64,000 nucleotides of DNA from Streptomyces sp. Tue6028 (lineage in GTDB: Bacteria; Actinomycetota; Actinomycetes; Streptomycetales; Streptomycetaceae): NCBI RefSeq assembly GCF_002300165.1, contig NZ_MLCE01000009.1, positions 62,001 through 126,000 of the forward strand, read 5' to 3'. The notes beneath the pieces are model-generated. The model made no database searches. It had not been told where the DNA came from and worked only from the letters and a program-made list of their open reading frames with translations. Below, in pieces: positions 33,320 through 41,924 of the stretch; the first letter of the stretch is position 1, and every line of letters starts with the position of its first letter. Position numbers and translations under genes: made by a program.

Positions 33320-33385
33320 TGTCCGCTCGCGGTGGCGACACCGCGGCACGGGCCGGTTCCCCGCTGGGGGCCGGCCCCGGCGCGT

Positions 33386-34117
33386 CTACGGGGTGTCGAA
33401 CACGCCGTTCAGCCAGCCCTGCCAGGCGGTCTCGTCGCGCCCGGCGTCGGCGTCCGCCGCGAAGTCGTGGACGCTGATGCCGACCGGCGCGCCCCAGTGG
33501 TTGCGCCCGAAGAAGCGGATGAGGGCGTCATCGGTGCGCAGGCCGATGAAGTACGGGTTGCGATAGTCGACCACCGCGTCCAGGGTCCGGCCGCCGGGCC
33601 CCCGGGCGGCCACCTTGGCCCCCTCGGCCGTGTCGTCGGACAGTCCCAGGGCCCGGCCCACGGCGGTGAACGCGTCGGACGCCTGCGAGGCCTCGGGCCC
33701 GTTGAGCGTCGTGAACGCGACCGGGCGGGGCGCGAAGTGCGTGAGGTACTGGCGCAGGGTGTGCAGATAGAAGTCGGTGTGCTTGCTCGCGCCGTCGTAC
33801 TGGTTGTCCCAGTCGTCGGTGAAGATCCCGCTGTGCACGTAGCGCACCCAGGCCCGGCGGCCCTCGTCGCGCGGCTCGATGGTGTTGTCCAGCTGGTTGA
33901 GGCTCTGGGTGGGGAACCCGACGTCCTCGCTGCGGGAGGTCAGCCGGTGCGGCGGGTCCCAGTTGGTGAGGGTGGATCCGAAGGGGCCGACGCGATGCTC
34001 GCCGTCGAACTCCATGGGCCACAGCCAGCCCCCGGTACCGGTGGTGAGGGCGTCCCACACCTGCTCGGGCGTGGCGTCGACCTCGTACTCGCGGGCGATC
34101 TCGAATTCCTTGGACAT
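33386..34117 (-). CDS. SRPBCC (AHSA1/START-like) domain protein
   Basis: The 243-residue protein begins with the AHSA1-type sequence IAREYEVDATPEQVWDALTTGTGGWLW and has the helix-grip pattern of SRPBCC ligand-binding folds, duplicated or extended in its C-terminal half. Such proteins bind hydrophobic ligands or act as co-chaperone-like factors. The regulator gene upstream ends 12 bp before it on the same strand, so both form an ArsR/SRPBCC operon of the kind common in actinobacteria. Ligand unknown. Confidence 0.85.
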   Translation of the reverse strand: MSKEFEIAREYEVDATPEQVWDALTTGTGGWLWPMEFDGEHRVGPFGSTLTNWDPPHRLTSRSEDVGFPTQSLNQLDNTIEPRDEGRRAWVRYVHSGIFTDDWDNQYDGASKHTDFYLHTLRQYLTHFAPRPVAFTTLNGPEASQASDAFTAVGRALGLSDDTAEGAKVAARGPGGRTLDAVVDYRNPYFIGLRTDDALIRFFGRNHWGAPVGISVHDFAADADAGRDETAWQGWLNGVFDTP

Positions 34118-34129
34118 GGGGGCTCCTGC

Positions 34130-34843
34130 TCAGTGGGTCTCGGGGTCGTTCTCGGGGGTGGGCCGGCCGGCCTCGGCGATCGCGGTCTGCGCGCCGTCCG
34201 CCCCCGTCACCGCCTTCTCCGTCACCGCGGGGTCCGTCGTGGCGGTGCCGGTCTCGGCGGGGTCCTTGACCGTCGGGTGGAGGGCGACGACGATCCGGTG
34301 GTCCCGACCGCCGTCGGCGCCGGGAGCGTCGTACTTGCGGATCAGGGCGCTCACTCCGGCCGTCAGCTCCTGGACGAAGGCCGCGCGGTCGGCGGCCGAG
34401 GCGAAGCGGACCTCGCCGTCCAGCGCGTAGGTCGCCAGCCGTTTGCGGGCCTTCGCCGCGCCGGTGATCAGTGAGCCGACGTCCCGGACCAGCCGGGCGC
34501 CGAGGGCGAGCAGCCAGCGGGCGGACAGCTGGTCGCGGAAGCGGTCCGGATCGGGCTGCACGGCGGACAGGGCGAGCGGTGAGATGACGTACGAGGCGGC
34601 GGTCGCGCGCATGAGCCGCTCGGTGACGTTGCCCTTGCGGCGCTCCCCCGCCAGCTCGACCAGGCCGTGCCGCTCCAGCGCCTTGAGGTGGTAGTTCACC
34701 TTCTGCCGGGGCAGTCCGACCTTGCCGGCCAGCATGGCGGCCGACGCGGGCCCGGCGGCCAGCTCGGCCAGCAGCCGGGCCCGTACGGGGTCCAGCGAGA
34801 CGGCGGCGGCCTCTGCGTCCTCGATGACGGTCACGTCCAACAT
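34130..34843 (-). CDS. ArsR-type winged-helix regulator
   Basis: The 237-residue protein has an N-terminal winged helix (about residues 15-75; DPVRARLLAELAAGPASAA, LPRQKVNYHLKALERHGLVEL) and a longer helical C-terminal part. There are no metal-binding cysteines in the ArsR style, so it is not an arsenic sensor. It heads the operon with the SRPBCC gene. An A/T-rich stretch at 34862-34873 just upstream should contain its promoter. Confidence 0.87.
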   Translation of the reverse strand: MLDVTVIEDAEAAAVSLDPVRARLLAELAAGPASAAMLAGKVGLPRQKVNYHLKALERHGLVELAGERRKGNVTERLMRATAASYVISPLALSAVQPDPDRFRDQLSARWLLALGARLVRDVGSLITGAAKARKRLATYALDGEVRFASAADRAAFVQELTAGVSALIRKYDAPGADGGRDHRIVVALHPTVKDPAETGTATTDPAVTEKAVTGADGAQTAIAEAGRPTPENDPETH

Positions 34844-34935
34844 GACCCCACCGTCTCACCGAAAACTTTTTTTGTCCAGACGGATGAAGTGTTCGGTGAG
34901 TCGGGCGGTGGCTGTGCGGGCGAGGAGAGGCGTGG

Positions 34936-34984
34936 GCCTCCGGCGGCGCGCCTCGCCGACACGGCCAGGCGCGCCGCCGGAGGC
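34936..34984 (-). terminator. Terminator after the monooxygenase-like gene
   Basis: A perfect 18-bp stem (34936-34953 with 34967-34984) with 13-base loop lies eight bases after the stop at 34992. Confidence 0.85.
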
Positions 34985-34991
34985 ACGGGAG

Positions 34992-35696
34992 TCAGTCCGG
35001 TACGAGCCCGAAGAGGTGCTCGTACCGGGTGACCGTGCTGCTCTTCAGCCCCGGCCAGGTCTGGACCCGCTCCCACAGGGCCGTCGCCGAACCGATCCCG
35101 TCACCGGGCGCGGCAAGGGCCTCGATGTGGGCCTCGGCGCTCTCCCACTCGGCGTAGTTGAGGACCCGGGTGCCGTCGGTGCCGAGGTGGAAGTGGGCGC
35201 CGATGCCGCCGGGATGCGGGTTCGGCTCGCCCTCCAGCGCTTCGAGGACGGCGTCGACCCAGGCACGCTGCCGGCCGGCGTCCGGGCTCTCGAACTCCAC
35301 GTCGACGATCACGACACAGCCGGGGACACGTCCGTCGCGGTCCGCCGGACCGACGCTGCGGTAGCGCCGGAAACGGCCGGGCCCCAGCCGCTCGATGCCG
35401 GGGACGGTGATGTCGATCTCGTCGGCACGCTCCTGACGGTGCGTCTTCCCGAAGGCCTCATGGGCCTGTTGGCTCGTCCACTGCGCGTAGTGCAGCAGAC
35501 TGGAGGCGTCGTGCCCGGCGTACACATGGTGGCCGAGCAGCCCGTCGGCGGGCCAGGGCCGGCGCTCCCAGGCCCGGGCGACGGCTTCGGCCGCCTGCTG
35601 CCGGCGCAGCGGTGTGCCCAGCTTCCAGACGCTGAAGAAGGGCGCGCCGACGCGCGGGTCGGCGGGGTCGGGGTGCGTGGGGGTACGACGGGTCAT
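34992..35696 (-). CDS. Antibiotic biosynthesis monooxygenase (ABM) domain protein
   Basis: The 234-residue protein holds two ABM-type ferredoxin-like domains (about residues 15-110 and 120-215); the second has VIVDVEFESPDAGRQRAWVDAVLEALE and the paired histidine region GAHFHLG. ABM proteins are cofactor-free monooxygenases or quinone/ROS-responsive proteins. No biosynthetic genes surround it, so a stress or detoxification role is more likely than antibiotic synthesis. Its promoter has the long spacer and palindrome of MerR-family control. Confidence 0.83.
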   Translation of the reverse strand: MTRRTPTHPDPADPRVGAPFFSVWKLGTPLRRQQAAEAVARAWERRPWPADGLLGHHVYAGHDASSLLHYAQWTSQQAHEAFGKTHRQERADEIDITVPGIERLGPGRFRRYRSVGPADRDGRVPGCVVIVDVEFESPDAGRQRAWVDAVLEALEGEPNPHPGGIGAHFHLGTDGTRVLNYAEWESAEAHIEALAAPGDGIGSATALWERVQTWPGLKSSTVTRYEHLFGLVPD

Positions 35697-35735
35697 ACGG
35701 GCCTCCGGTGGTCGGCCGTCACGGACGTACCGACC

Positions 35736-35766
35736 ACCCTTCGACCTCGACCATGGTCGAGGTCAA
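35736..35766 (-). promoter_or_regulatory. MerR-type promoter with 19-bp spacer and 22-bp perfect palindrome
   Basis: On the minus strand TTGACC (35766-35761) and AAGGGT (35741-35736) are 19 bp apart. A perfect 22-bp palindrome (35743-35764, core CTCGACCATGGTCGAG) fills the spacer. An over-long spacer holding a palindrome is the hallmark of promoters that MerR-family activators untwist. Confidence 0.75.
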
Positions 35767-35785
35767 GCCCGTCCCGGCGCCTCCC

Positions 35786-36463
35786 TCACTCCTCCCCGCC
35801 GACCGGCCGTTCGTCGAGCCGGGTCAGCTGCGTCTGGAACCAGTCGAGACGGGCCTGCAACAGAGCCGCCTCCGCGACGAGTTCGGGGACGCCGAGCCCC
35901 TCGGGCAGTTCCGTGGCGGGCTGCACACCGCGGCCCGCCACGACCCGCAGCCCGTCTCCGGCCAGCCGGGCGAACGCGGAGAGCGACACGGACGTACGCC
36001 CGCGCACACAGCCCGCGCACGCCGCCGCGAGCGCGCGCCACCCGGGCCTCCCCCAGCCGGCGTCGGCGAGGGCGCCGGCCACGGCGCCGCACGCGCACGG
36101 GTCGACGGTCGCGGTCCGTACCCGCTGGCGGGCGTACCGGAAACCCCGCTCGAAGCGGATGTAGGCGCCCAGGACGGCGACTTCGAGAAGCACGGCCGCC
36201 CGGTGCTCGGCGGTGCACAACAGCGCCTCGGCGGTGGCCCGGTCGTGCACGCAGTGGAAGCCGCAGTCGCAGCGGCGGTGCGGTGCCCGGTGCCGCCGTC
36301 CGTAGACGCAGCGCGCCTCGTCCAGCACTCCGTACGGCAGCGCACCGCCCAGCGACACACCGGTGAACCCGGCCCGGGTGCCGTCCTGGGACAGCACCGG
36401 GTGGGCGATCTTGTATCCGGTCGGCGGCTCCGTCGGGCGTTCCTCGGGGAGCCGCAGCCTCAT
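35786..36463 (-). CDS. Conserved hypothetical, cysteine-rich (putative zinc-binding) protein
   Basis: This 225-residue protein is not recognised as a named family. Two cysteine/histidine clusters suggest zinc binding: a central CDCGFHCVHD and CACGAVAGAL ... CAGC, plus a further Cys in the YGVLDEARCVYG segment. There is no signal peptide or membrane segment. The ATG overlaps the stop of the small upstream gene (ATGA), so both are translated together. Similar gene pairs appear to be lineage-specific in Streptomyces; no function is proposed. Confidence 0.72.
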   Translation of the reverse strand: MRLRLPEERPTEPPTGYKIAHPVLSQDGTRAGFTGVSLGGALPYGVLDEARCVYGRRHRAPHRRCDCGFHCVHDRATAEALLCTAEHRAAVLLEVAVLGAYIRFERGFRYARQRVRTATVDPCACGAVAGALADAGWGRPGWRALAAACAGCVRGRTSVSLSAFARLAGDGLRVVAGRGVQPATELPEGLGVPELVAEAALLQARLDWFQTQLTRLDERPVGGEE

Positions 36464-36594
36464 CGGCCGGCCGTGACCTCTTCGGGCACGGACGTCTCCG
36501 GCTCCTCGACCGCCTCGGGCAGCCGAAGTCCGTCCTCCTGCGTCCGGTCCTGTTCTTCCGCGACTCCGGTGGCGAGTGCCTTGCCCAGCCTCAT
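36460..36594 (-). CDS. Small coupled protein, 44 residues
   Basis: The reading frame begins MRLGKALATGVAEEQDRTQE and ends acidic (EEPETSVPEEVTAGR). GGGAGG lies four bases before the ATG at 36594, and the stop overlaps the start of the cysteine-rich protein gene by four bases. Strong ribosome site plus coupling support a real gene despite the size. Function unknown; it may be a leader or partner of the downstream product. Confidence 0.65.
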   Translation of the reverse strand: MRLGKALATGVAEEQDRTQEDGLRLPEAVEEPETSVPEEVTAGR

Positions 36595-36787
36595 GACGCC
36601 TCCCGCGATCTGCCGACGACTGTCGTCCCGGCCATAGTGACCCACAACAGGGCGAGTTGGCACCAGTGCCTCCGCCCCTCGCGGGCGCACGCCCGGCGGA
36701 CGGAACCGACACTCCTTAGCGTCTGTTGCATGTACTTCGTAGAAGAATTAAGTGGAGCTTCACGGTCGAGGTGCCGAGACTACCGTC

Positions 36788-37714
36788 ATGACCACTGCCA
36801 CGACCGACTCCACGACGCCGGCACCGGCGCACGCCGCACCGTTCGGCCGCGCCCTGTGCGCCATGATCACGCCCTTCACGGAGAGCGGCGCGCTCGACCT
36901 CGACGGTGCCCAGCGGCTCGCCGACCGGCTGGTCACCGAGGGCTGCGACGGGCTGGTGCTGTCCGGCACCACCGGCGAGTCCCCCACCACGACGGATGCG
37001 GAGAAGGCCTCGCTGGTGCGGGCGGTACGCGAGGCGGTCGGCGACCACGTGTCCATCGTGGCGGGGGTGGGGACGGCCGACACGCGGCACACGGTCGAAC
37101 TGTCGCTTCAGGCCGAAAAGGCGGGAGCGGACGGCCTGTTGGTGGTCTCCCCCTACTACAGCAGGCCCCCGCAGGACGCGCTGGAGGCCCACTTCCTGGA
37201 CATCGCGGACGCCGTCGGGCTGCCCCTCGCGCTCTACGACATCCCCGGACGCACCGGCACCCGCATCGAGCCGGACACCATGATCCGGCTCGCCCGGCAC
37301 CCGAGGATCGTGGCGGTCAAGGACTGCGCGTACGACCTGCTGGGCACCCAGAAGGTGCTGGCCCGCACCGAGCTGGCGTACTACGCGGGCTGCGACGAGT
37401 ACGTCCTCGCGCTGCGCGCGATCGGCGCGAGCGGGTACATCAGCACCGTCGCGAACGCGGCGCCCCGCCAGTTCCGGGCGATCCTCGACGCGTTCGACGC
37501 GGGCGACACGGCAAAGGCGGCCCGCCTCCAGCGCCGGGCCGTCCCGCTGGTCGAGGCGATGATGGCGGCCGGCCTGCCGGGCTCGGTCACCGCCAAGGCG
37601 CTGCTCGGCTCGCTGGGCCTGCCCGCGGGCCCGGTCAGGCCGCCGCTGCGGCCCGCCGGCCGGGAGGCGGCCGACGGACTGCGCGTGGCGTACGACGAGC
37701 TCACCGCGGGCTGA
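36788..37714 (+). CDS. dapA: 4-hydroxy-tetrahydrodipicolinate synthase
   Basis: The 308-residue enzyme condenses pyruvate with aspartate semialdehyde, the first committed step to diaminopimelate and lysine. All key parts are present: SGTTGESPT (59-67), VSPYYSRP (120-127), Y150 and R155 in YDIPGRTG, and Schiff-base K178 in AVKDCA. The arginine distinguishes it from the two sugar-acid paralogues in this window. A second lysine gene, dapD, lies 2.5 kb away. The leader contains a CTTC-GTA-GAAG inverted repeat (36736-36746). Confidence 0.88.
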   Translation: MTTATTDSTTPAPAHAAPFGRALCAMITPFTESGALDLDGAQRLADRLVTEGCDGLVLSGTTGESPTTTDAEKASLVRAVREAVGDHVSIVAGVGTADTRHTVELSLQAEKAGADGLLVVSPYYSRPPQDALEAHFLDIADAVGLPLALYDIPGRTGTRIEPDTMIRLARHPRIVAVKDCAYDLLGTQKVLARTELAYYAGCDEYVLALRAIGASGYISTVANAAPRQFRAILDAFDAGDTAKAARLQRRAVPLVEAMMAAGLPGSVTAKALLGSLGLPAGPVRPPLRPAGREAADGLRVAYDELTAG

Positions 37715-38917
37715 TCAGCGGCGGGCGAAGACGGGCTGCCACGCCTTCAGCTCGTCGTACATCTGCTTCTGGACCCCGCTCAGCGGCACGATCCTGTCGC
37801 TGCCGATCGTCACCACCACCAGCCGGGCCTGGTACGGCTCGTCCAGGCCGGTCACCCGCTCCCAGGCGATGAGGCGCCGGTCGTCGGCCCAGGCGAGCAG
37901 GTCGCCGCCGCGGACCTTGGTGATCTCCTTGCCGGTGCGGGGGTCGCGGATCGAGGAGTACGACTTCCCGGGGGCGACCTCCTTCGCCAGACCGAGCGCG
38001 GCGAGCCGCCCGTTCGGGGACAGCCGGGCGCCGACGTCCGCGCGCAGGTACTTCTCGTCCGCCGGGGCGGCGATCTTGCCGCCGTCGAGGTCGTAGAACT
38101 GCTGCATCCCGTCCCGTTCGCCGATGACGCGTGCGTACACCTCATCGCCGGTGCGGCTGTAGGAGAAGTCCCCGCGCGAGAGGTCGTTGCGGTCGGACGC
38201 GACCCCGGTCCAGGCGCCCTCGCCGGAGGCCACGTCGAGGTCGTAGAAGCCGGTGCGGCTCGACTGGGCGAACGCGGGTCCCCAGTCCTGGCCGCCCTTG
38301 GCGTTCTCGACCTTGCCGCGCACATCGGGGTTCTCGTCGTACGTCGTCGCCAGGAGCCTGGTCCCGTCGTAGGAGTAGGCGAGTGCGCCGACCCGGTGCT
38401 CGACCGGGATCCACCGCTCGACCTCCCCCGTCGCGAGGTCGAGCAGGCCGATCCGGCGGACGGGCAGGGTCTGCTCCAGCACGGCGGCCGTCCGCAGGCC
38501 CGGTGCGACGGCGACGTAGGCCCACCGGGAGTCCTTCACATACCTGCCGGTCGCCGGGTCGAGCAGCCAGTACGTGCGGACGCCGATGCCCCGGTCGCGG
38601 GTCTGCGGCACGGTCCGCCAGGTGTAGTACGCGGCGAGCGCCGTCTGCCCCACCGCGATCTCCTGTCGCGGCGGCGACTGATCGGAGTGCTGCTCCACGT
38701 CCCCGGACGGCCGCACATCGCTCTTGCCGGAGTCCAGCAGCGGCACCCCGACCGCGATCGCGACGACGGCCGCCGTGGCGGCGGCGACGGAGGCGAGCCT
38801 GCGGGTGCGGCGGCGCCGACGGACCGCGAGCACCCGGTCGGCGAACCCCGGTGCGGCCGGCGGCTGTTCGGTGGCCTGCTCCCGCAGGGAGTCGCGCACC
38901 AGTTCCTCGACGTTCAT
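37715..38917 (-). CDS. Membrane-anchored TolB-like protein, partner of the ECF sigma factor
   Basis: The 400-residue protein has a short cytoplasmic N-terminus (MNVEELVRDSLREQA) with a basic stretch, one membrane segment (about residues 41-60) and a large extracytoplasmic domain of beta-propeller character (repeated YSYDGTRL, YSRTGDEV and LSPNGRLAAL strands like TolB/WD40). It is coupled to the sigma factor gene by ATGA, so it probably acts as an anti-sigma or sensor partner, although no zinc anti-sigma motif is seen. Confidence 0.8.
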   Translation of the reverse strand: MNVEELVRDSLREQATEQPPAAPGFADRVLAVRRRRRTRRLASVAAATAAVVAIAVGVPLLDSGKSDVRPSGDVEQHSDQSPPRQEIAVGQTALAAYYTWRTVPQTRDRGIGVRTYWLLDPATGRYVKDSRWAYVAVAPGLRTAAVLEQTLPVRRIGLLDLATGEVERWIPVEHRVGALAYSYDGTRLLATTYDENPDVRGKVENAKGGQDWGPAFAQSSRTGFYDLDVASGEGAWTGVASDRNDLSRGDFSYSRTGDEVYARVIGERDGMQQFYDLDGGKIAAPADEKYLRADVGARLSPNGRLAALGLAKEVAPGKSYSSIRDPRTGKEITKVRGGDLLAWADDRRLIAWERVTGLDEPYQARLVVVTIGSDRIVPLSGVQKQMYDELKAWQPVFARR

Positions 38918-39468
38918 GGACGGACCTCCACGGGCAGGTAGTCACGGGACGGCGGCTCGGAACCGGCCGGGCTCAGGGCGGCCAGTTCCGGCGCGAGCGT
39001 GCGCAGTCGGGCGAGGGAGCGATGGGTCGTGGAGCGCACGGTGCCGACCGAGCAGCCCAGCACGCGGGCCACATCGGCCTCGGGCAGGTCCTCGAAGTAG
39101 CGCAGCACCAGCACGGTGCGCTGCCGTGCGGTCAGCCGGGCCAGCGCCCCGCGCATCACGACGCGCAGTTCGGCGGCGGCGGAGAGGTCCGCGCCGGGCG
39201 CGGTCTCGGGCGGCTCCGCGACGCTCAGTTCGCGTCGCGGCCACTTCAGCCGCCACCGGCTCACCTGCTGCCGGTACAGGATCTGCCGTACGTACGCCTC
39301 GGGTTCGTCGATCTGGCGCCAGCGTCCCGCGGCCTTGATCAGGGCGTTCTGCAGCAGGTCCTCGGCCGCGTGCCGGTCCCCGCCGCTGAGCAGCACCGCG
39401 GTCTTCAGCAGAGCCGACGACCGGTTGGCCACGAACTGTCGGAAGCTCTCCTGCGCCTCGGCATCCAT
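38914..39468 (-). CDS. RNA polymerase ECF sigma factor, SigE/TIGR02983 family
   Basis: The 184-residue protein has sigma region 2 (about residues 15-75, HAAEDLLQNALIKAAGRW, DEPEAYVRQILY) and region 4 (about 115-165, LTARQRTVLVLRYFEDLPEADVARVLGCSVGTVRSTTHRSLARL). This actinobacterial group often pairs with a membrane protein gene, as here. ATG at 39468 follows the ribosome site AGAAGG; the longer frame from 39498 is less likely. Confidence 0.9.
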   Translation of the reverse strand: MDAEAQESFRQFVANRSSALLKTAVLLSGGDRHAAEDLLQNALIKAAGRWRQIDEPEAYVRQILYRQQVSRWRLKWPRRELSVAEPPETAPGADLSAAAELRVVMRGALARLTARQRTVLVLRYFEDLPEADVARVLGCSVGTVRSTTHRSLARLRTLAPELAALSPAGSEPPSRDYLPVEVRP

Positions 39469-39604
39469 CGTCACCTTCTCTTCCCCGGCGGCCCCCATGA
39501 ACCGCCCCTGTGCCCCTTGTGACGCCCGGCCCCGGCCGCCGCTATGCCTGGCCCCGGGAAAAATCTCGGAGCCGGTCCCGGCAGGTGTCCCTTACGGTGA
39601 CGGG

Positions 39605-40108
39605 GTGAGCCGACCCCTGCTGTTCCTCGACGTCGACGGGCCTCTCAACCCGTACGCGGCCCAGCCGGAGCGCCGTCCGGCGGGCTACACGACGATCCGG
39701 GTGGCCCTGACGCCGGGCAGGCCTCTGCGGGTGTGGCTGCACCCCGACCACGGCCGGGCGCTCCTCGCCCTCGACTACGAGCTGTGCTGGGCGACCACCT
39801 GGATGGACGCGGCGAACCGCTGGATCGGTCCCGTCATCGGGCTGCCCGAGATCCCGTACGTCGACTTCACCGGCGCCCTGTTCGCCGAGCGGCCCGACGG
39901 GGTGCACTGGAAGACGGAGCGGATCGTCGCGTACGCGCAGGACCGCCCCTTCGCGTGGGTGGACGACGAACAGAGCCCGGCCGACGACGCGTACGTCGCC
40001 GCCCGCCACCCCGCGCCCGCGCTGCTGCGCCACGTCGATCCCCGGCTGGGTCTCGGCGAGGACGACTTCACGGCGCTGGCCGAGTTCACCGCGGGCCTGC
40101 CCCGATGA
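39605..40108 (+). CDS. HAD-superfamily-like protein
   Basis: The 167-residue protein begins with LLFLDVDGPLNPY, matching the first HAD motif (DxDGxLNP), and has ATTWMDAANR (motif II region) and AWVDDEQSP (motif IV region). These fit a small HAD hydrolase without a cap; substrate unknown. The GTG start at 39605 is the only sensible start close to the first motif. It faces the dapD gene and shares a terminator with it. Confidence 0.82.
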   Translation: MSRPLLFLDVDGPLNPYAAQPERRPAGYTTIRVALTPGRPLRVWLHPDHGRALLALDYELCWATTWMDAANRWIGPVIGLPEIPYVDFTGALFAERPDGVHWKTERIVAYAQDRPFAWVDDEQSPADDAYVAARHPAPALLRHVDPRLGLGEDDFTALAEFTAGLPR

Positions 40109-40110
40109 CG

Positions 40111-40145
40111 CGTGTGCCCTCCCGCGGACGGCGGGAGGGCACACG
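40111..40145. terminator. Bidirectional terminator between HAD gene and dapD
   Basis: A perfect 15-bp stem (40111-40125 with 40131-40145) and 5-base loop lies between converging genes. Confidence 0.85.
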
Positions 40146-40166
40146 GCACGGGTCAGGCGGGTGGGG

Positions 40167-41156
40167 CTAGTTGTGGCTGTGCAGGACCTCGTTGAGTCCG
40201 CCCCACACGGCGTTGTTCGGCCGGGCCTCGACCGTGCCGGTGACCGAGTTGCGGCGGAAGAGGATGTTGGAGGCGCCGGAGAGCTCGCGGGCCTTGACGA
40301 TCTGGCCGTCGGGCATCGTCACGCGGGTGCCCGCGGTGACGTACAGGCCGGCCTCGACCACGCATTCGTCGCCGAGCGCGATGCCGACGCCCGCCTCGGC
40401 GCCGACCAGGCAGCGCTCGCCGATGGTGATGCGGACGTTGCCGCCGCCGGAGAGGGTGCCCATCGTGGAGGCGCCGCCACCGATGTCGGAACCGTCGCCG
40501 ACCACGACGCCCGCGGAGATGCGGCCCTCGACCATGGAGGTGCCGAGGGTGCCCGCGTTGAAGTTCACGAAGCCCTCGTGCATGACCGTCGTGCCCTCGG
40601 CGAGGTGCGCTCCGAGGCGGACCCGGTCGGCGTCGGCGATGCGGACGCCCTTCGGGGCGACGTAGTCCGTCATGCGCGGGAACTTGTCGATCGACGTCAC
40701 CTGGAGGTGCAGCCCCTCCGCGCGGGCGTTCAGCCGGACCTTCTCGACGTCGTCGACGGCGACCGGGCCGAGCGAGGTCCAGGCGACGTTGGCGAGGTGG
40801 CCGAAGATGCCGTCCAGGCTCTGGCCGTGCGGCTTCACCAGGCGGTGCGAGAGCAGATGCAGCCGCAGGTAGGTGTCGTGCGCGTCGAGCGGCTTGTCGT
40901 CCAGGGAGGCGATGACCGTACGGACCGCGACCACCTCGACGCCCCGACGGGCGTCCGGGCCGACGGCCTTGGCCGCACCCTCGCCGAGCAGCTCCACGGC
41001 GCGCTCGGCGGACAGCCGCTCGGTGCCGGCCGGGCCGGGCTCGGCGGACAGTTCGGGAGCGGGGAACCAGGTGTCGAGGACCGTGCCGTCGGCGGTCACG
41101 GTGGCAAGCCCGGCGGCGACGGCGCCGGTGGTGCGAGTAGCAGTCGTGTCGGTCAT
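40167..41156 (-). CDS. dapD: 2,3,4,5-tetrahydropyridine-2,6-dicarboxylate N-succinyltransferase
   Basis: The 329-residue acyltransferase has the long N-terminal domain of the actinobacterial DapD type and a C-terminal left-handed beta-helix made of hexapeptide repeats ([37 protein letters not shown]). It succinylates tetrahydrodipicolinate in the lysine/diaminopimelate route, upstream of cell wall synthesis. It is monocistronic here, with a terminator on its right (41195-41229) separating it from the TetR gene. Confidence 0.93.
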   Translation of the reverse strand: MTDTTATRTTGAVAAGLATVTADGTVLDTWFPAPELSAEPGPAGTERLSAERAVELLGEGAAKAVGPDARRGVEVVAVRTVIASLDDKPLDAHDTYLRLHLLSHRLVKPHGQSLDGIFGHLANVAWTSLGPVAVDDVEKVRLNARAEGLHLQVTSIDKFPRMTDYVAPKGVRIADADRVRLGAHLAEGTTVMHEGFVNFNAGTLGTSMVEGRISAGVVVGDGSDIGGGASTMGTLSGGGNVRITIGERCLVGAEAGVGIALGDECVVEAGLYVTAGTRVTMPDGQIVKARELSGASNILFRRNSVTGTVEARPNNAVWGGLNEVLHSHN

Positions 41157-41194
41157 GGGTGAAACCTAACTTGGCGGGGGCCGCGCGGGCGAAC

Positions 41195-41229
41195 CGGTGC
41201 GCCCGGCGTCTCAGCGTGCGGGCGCACCG
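41195..41229 (-). terminator. Hairpin downstream of the TetR-SMR operon
   Basis: An 11-bp perfect stem (41195-41205 with 41219-41229) with 13-base loop lies between the TetR stop at 41388 and the dapD start. It could end the TetR-SMR transcript, though it stands 160 bp away; the 41230-41387 stretch shows nothing else. Confidence 0.5.
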
Positions 41230-41387
41230 TCCGCCCGGCTTCGCGTCGGGGCCGCTCGCCTCCTTGCCGACCAGGGCGACCTCGGGGACCAGACGTCGTC
41301 CACGGCGGCGACGGACGTCCGGGTGCCGTCCCTTCAGCGGCCCGCCGCACGCCGCCGGACCGCAGGCCCGTGCGCGGCGGTGTGCGG

Positions 41388-41924
41388 TCAGCCGATGAGC
41401 CGGCGCAACGCCTCGCGGGCGTACGCCTCGTCGTACGGCGTGCCGGTCAGCAGCACCTGGAGACAGATCCCGTCCATCAGGGCGACCAGCGCCCGCGCGG
41501 TCACGGGGTCGGTGCGCCGGGCGAGCGGGTCCACAAGGCTCTGGACCCACTCGGCCGCGACGGGACGCAGGGCCGGGCGGCGCAGCGCGGCGAGGTACAG
41601 CTCGTACTCCAGCTCCACGCCGGTCGGGTCGCCCGCGAGCCACTCGCCCACCAGGCCGGCGAGGTCGGCGGCGAGGTCGGTCCGGGGGTCCTCCAACGCG
41701 CCGCGCGCGGCGACGACCTTGGCGAAGCCCTCGTTGGCCTGGCGCAGGGCCGCGACCATCAGCTCGTCGAGTGTCCTGAAGTGGTAGGTGGTGGAGCCGA
41801 GCGGCACATCGGCCTCGGCCGCGACGGTCCGGTGGCTCAGCCCGGCGATTCCCCTGGCGCCCACGACGCGGATCGCCGCGTCGATGATCCGCTGCCGTCG
41901 CTCGGGGTCGTACCGGCGGGCCAT
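41388..41924 (-). CDS. TetR family regulator coupled to an SMR exporter
   Basis: The 178-residue protein has a TetR N-terminus (RQRIIDAAIRVVGARGIAGLSHRTVAAEADVPLGSTTYHFRTLDEL as the helix-turn-helix region) and a C-terminal helical domain. Its ATG overlaps the stop of the upstream SMR gene. It probably represses the SMR-TetR operon through the paired GTAC-N4-GTAC sites at the promoter. Confidence 0.9.
   Translation of the reverse strand: MARRYDPERRQRIIDAAIRVVGARGIAGLSHRTVAAEADVPLGSTTYHFRTLDELMVAALRQANEGFAKVVAARGALEDPRTDLAADLAGLVGEWLAGDPTGVELEYELYLAALRRPALRPVAAEWVQSLVDPLARRTDPVTARALVALMDGICLQVLLTGTPYDEAYAREALRRLIG

Noticed and set aside
34992-35696. Antibiotic biosynthetic cluster suggested by the ABM gene
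   Set aside because: No core biosynthetic enzyme, carrier protein or tailoring set lies nearby; the gene is isolated with a stress-type promoter.
13879-36722. Shared 13-mer CACTCC[CT]TAGCGT before udh and before dapA
   Set aside because: The match is mostly a -10-like TAGCGT. The dapA copy lacks a -35 partner, so a common regulon cannot be claimed.
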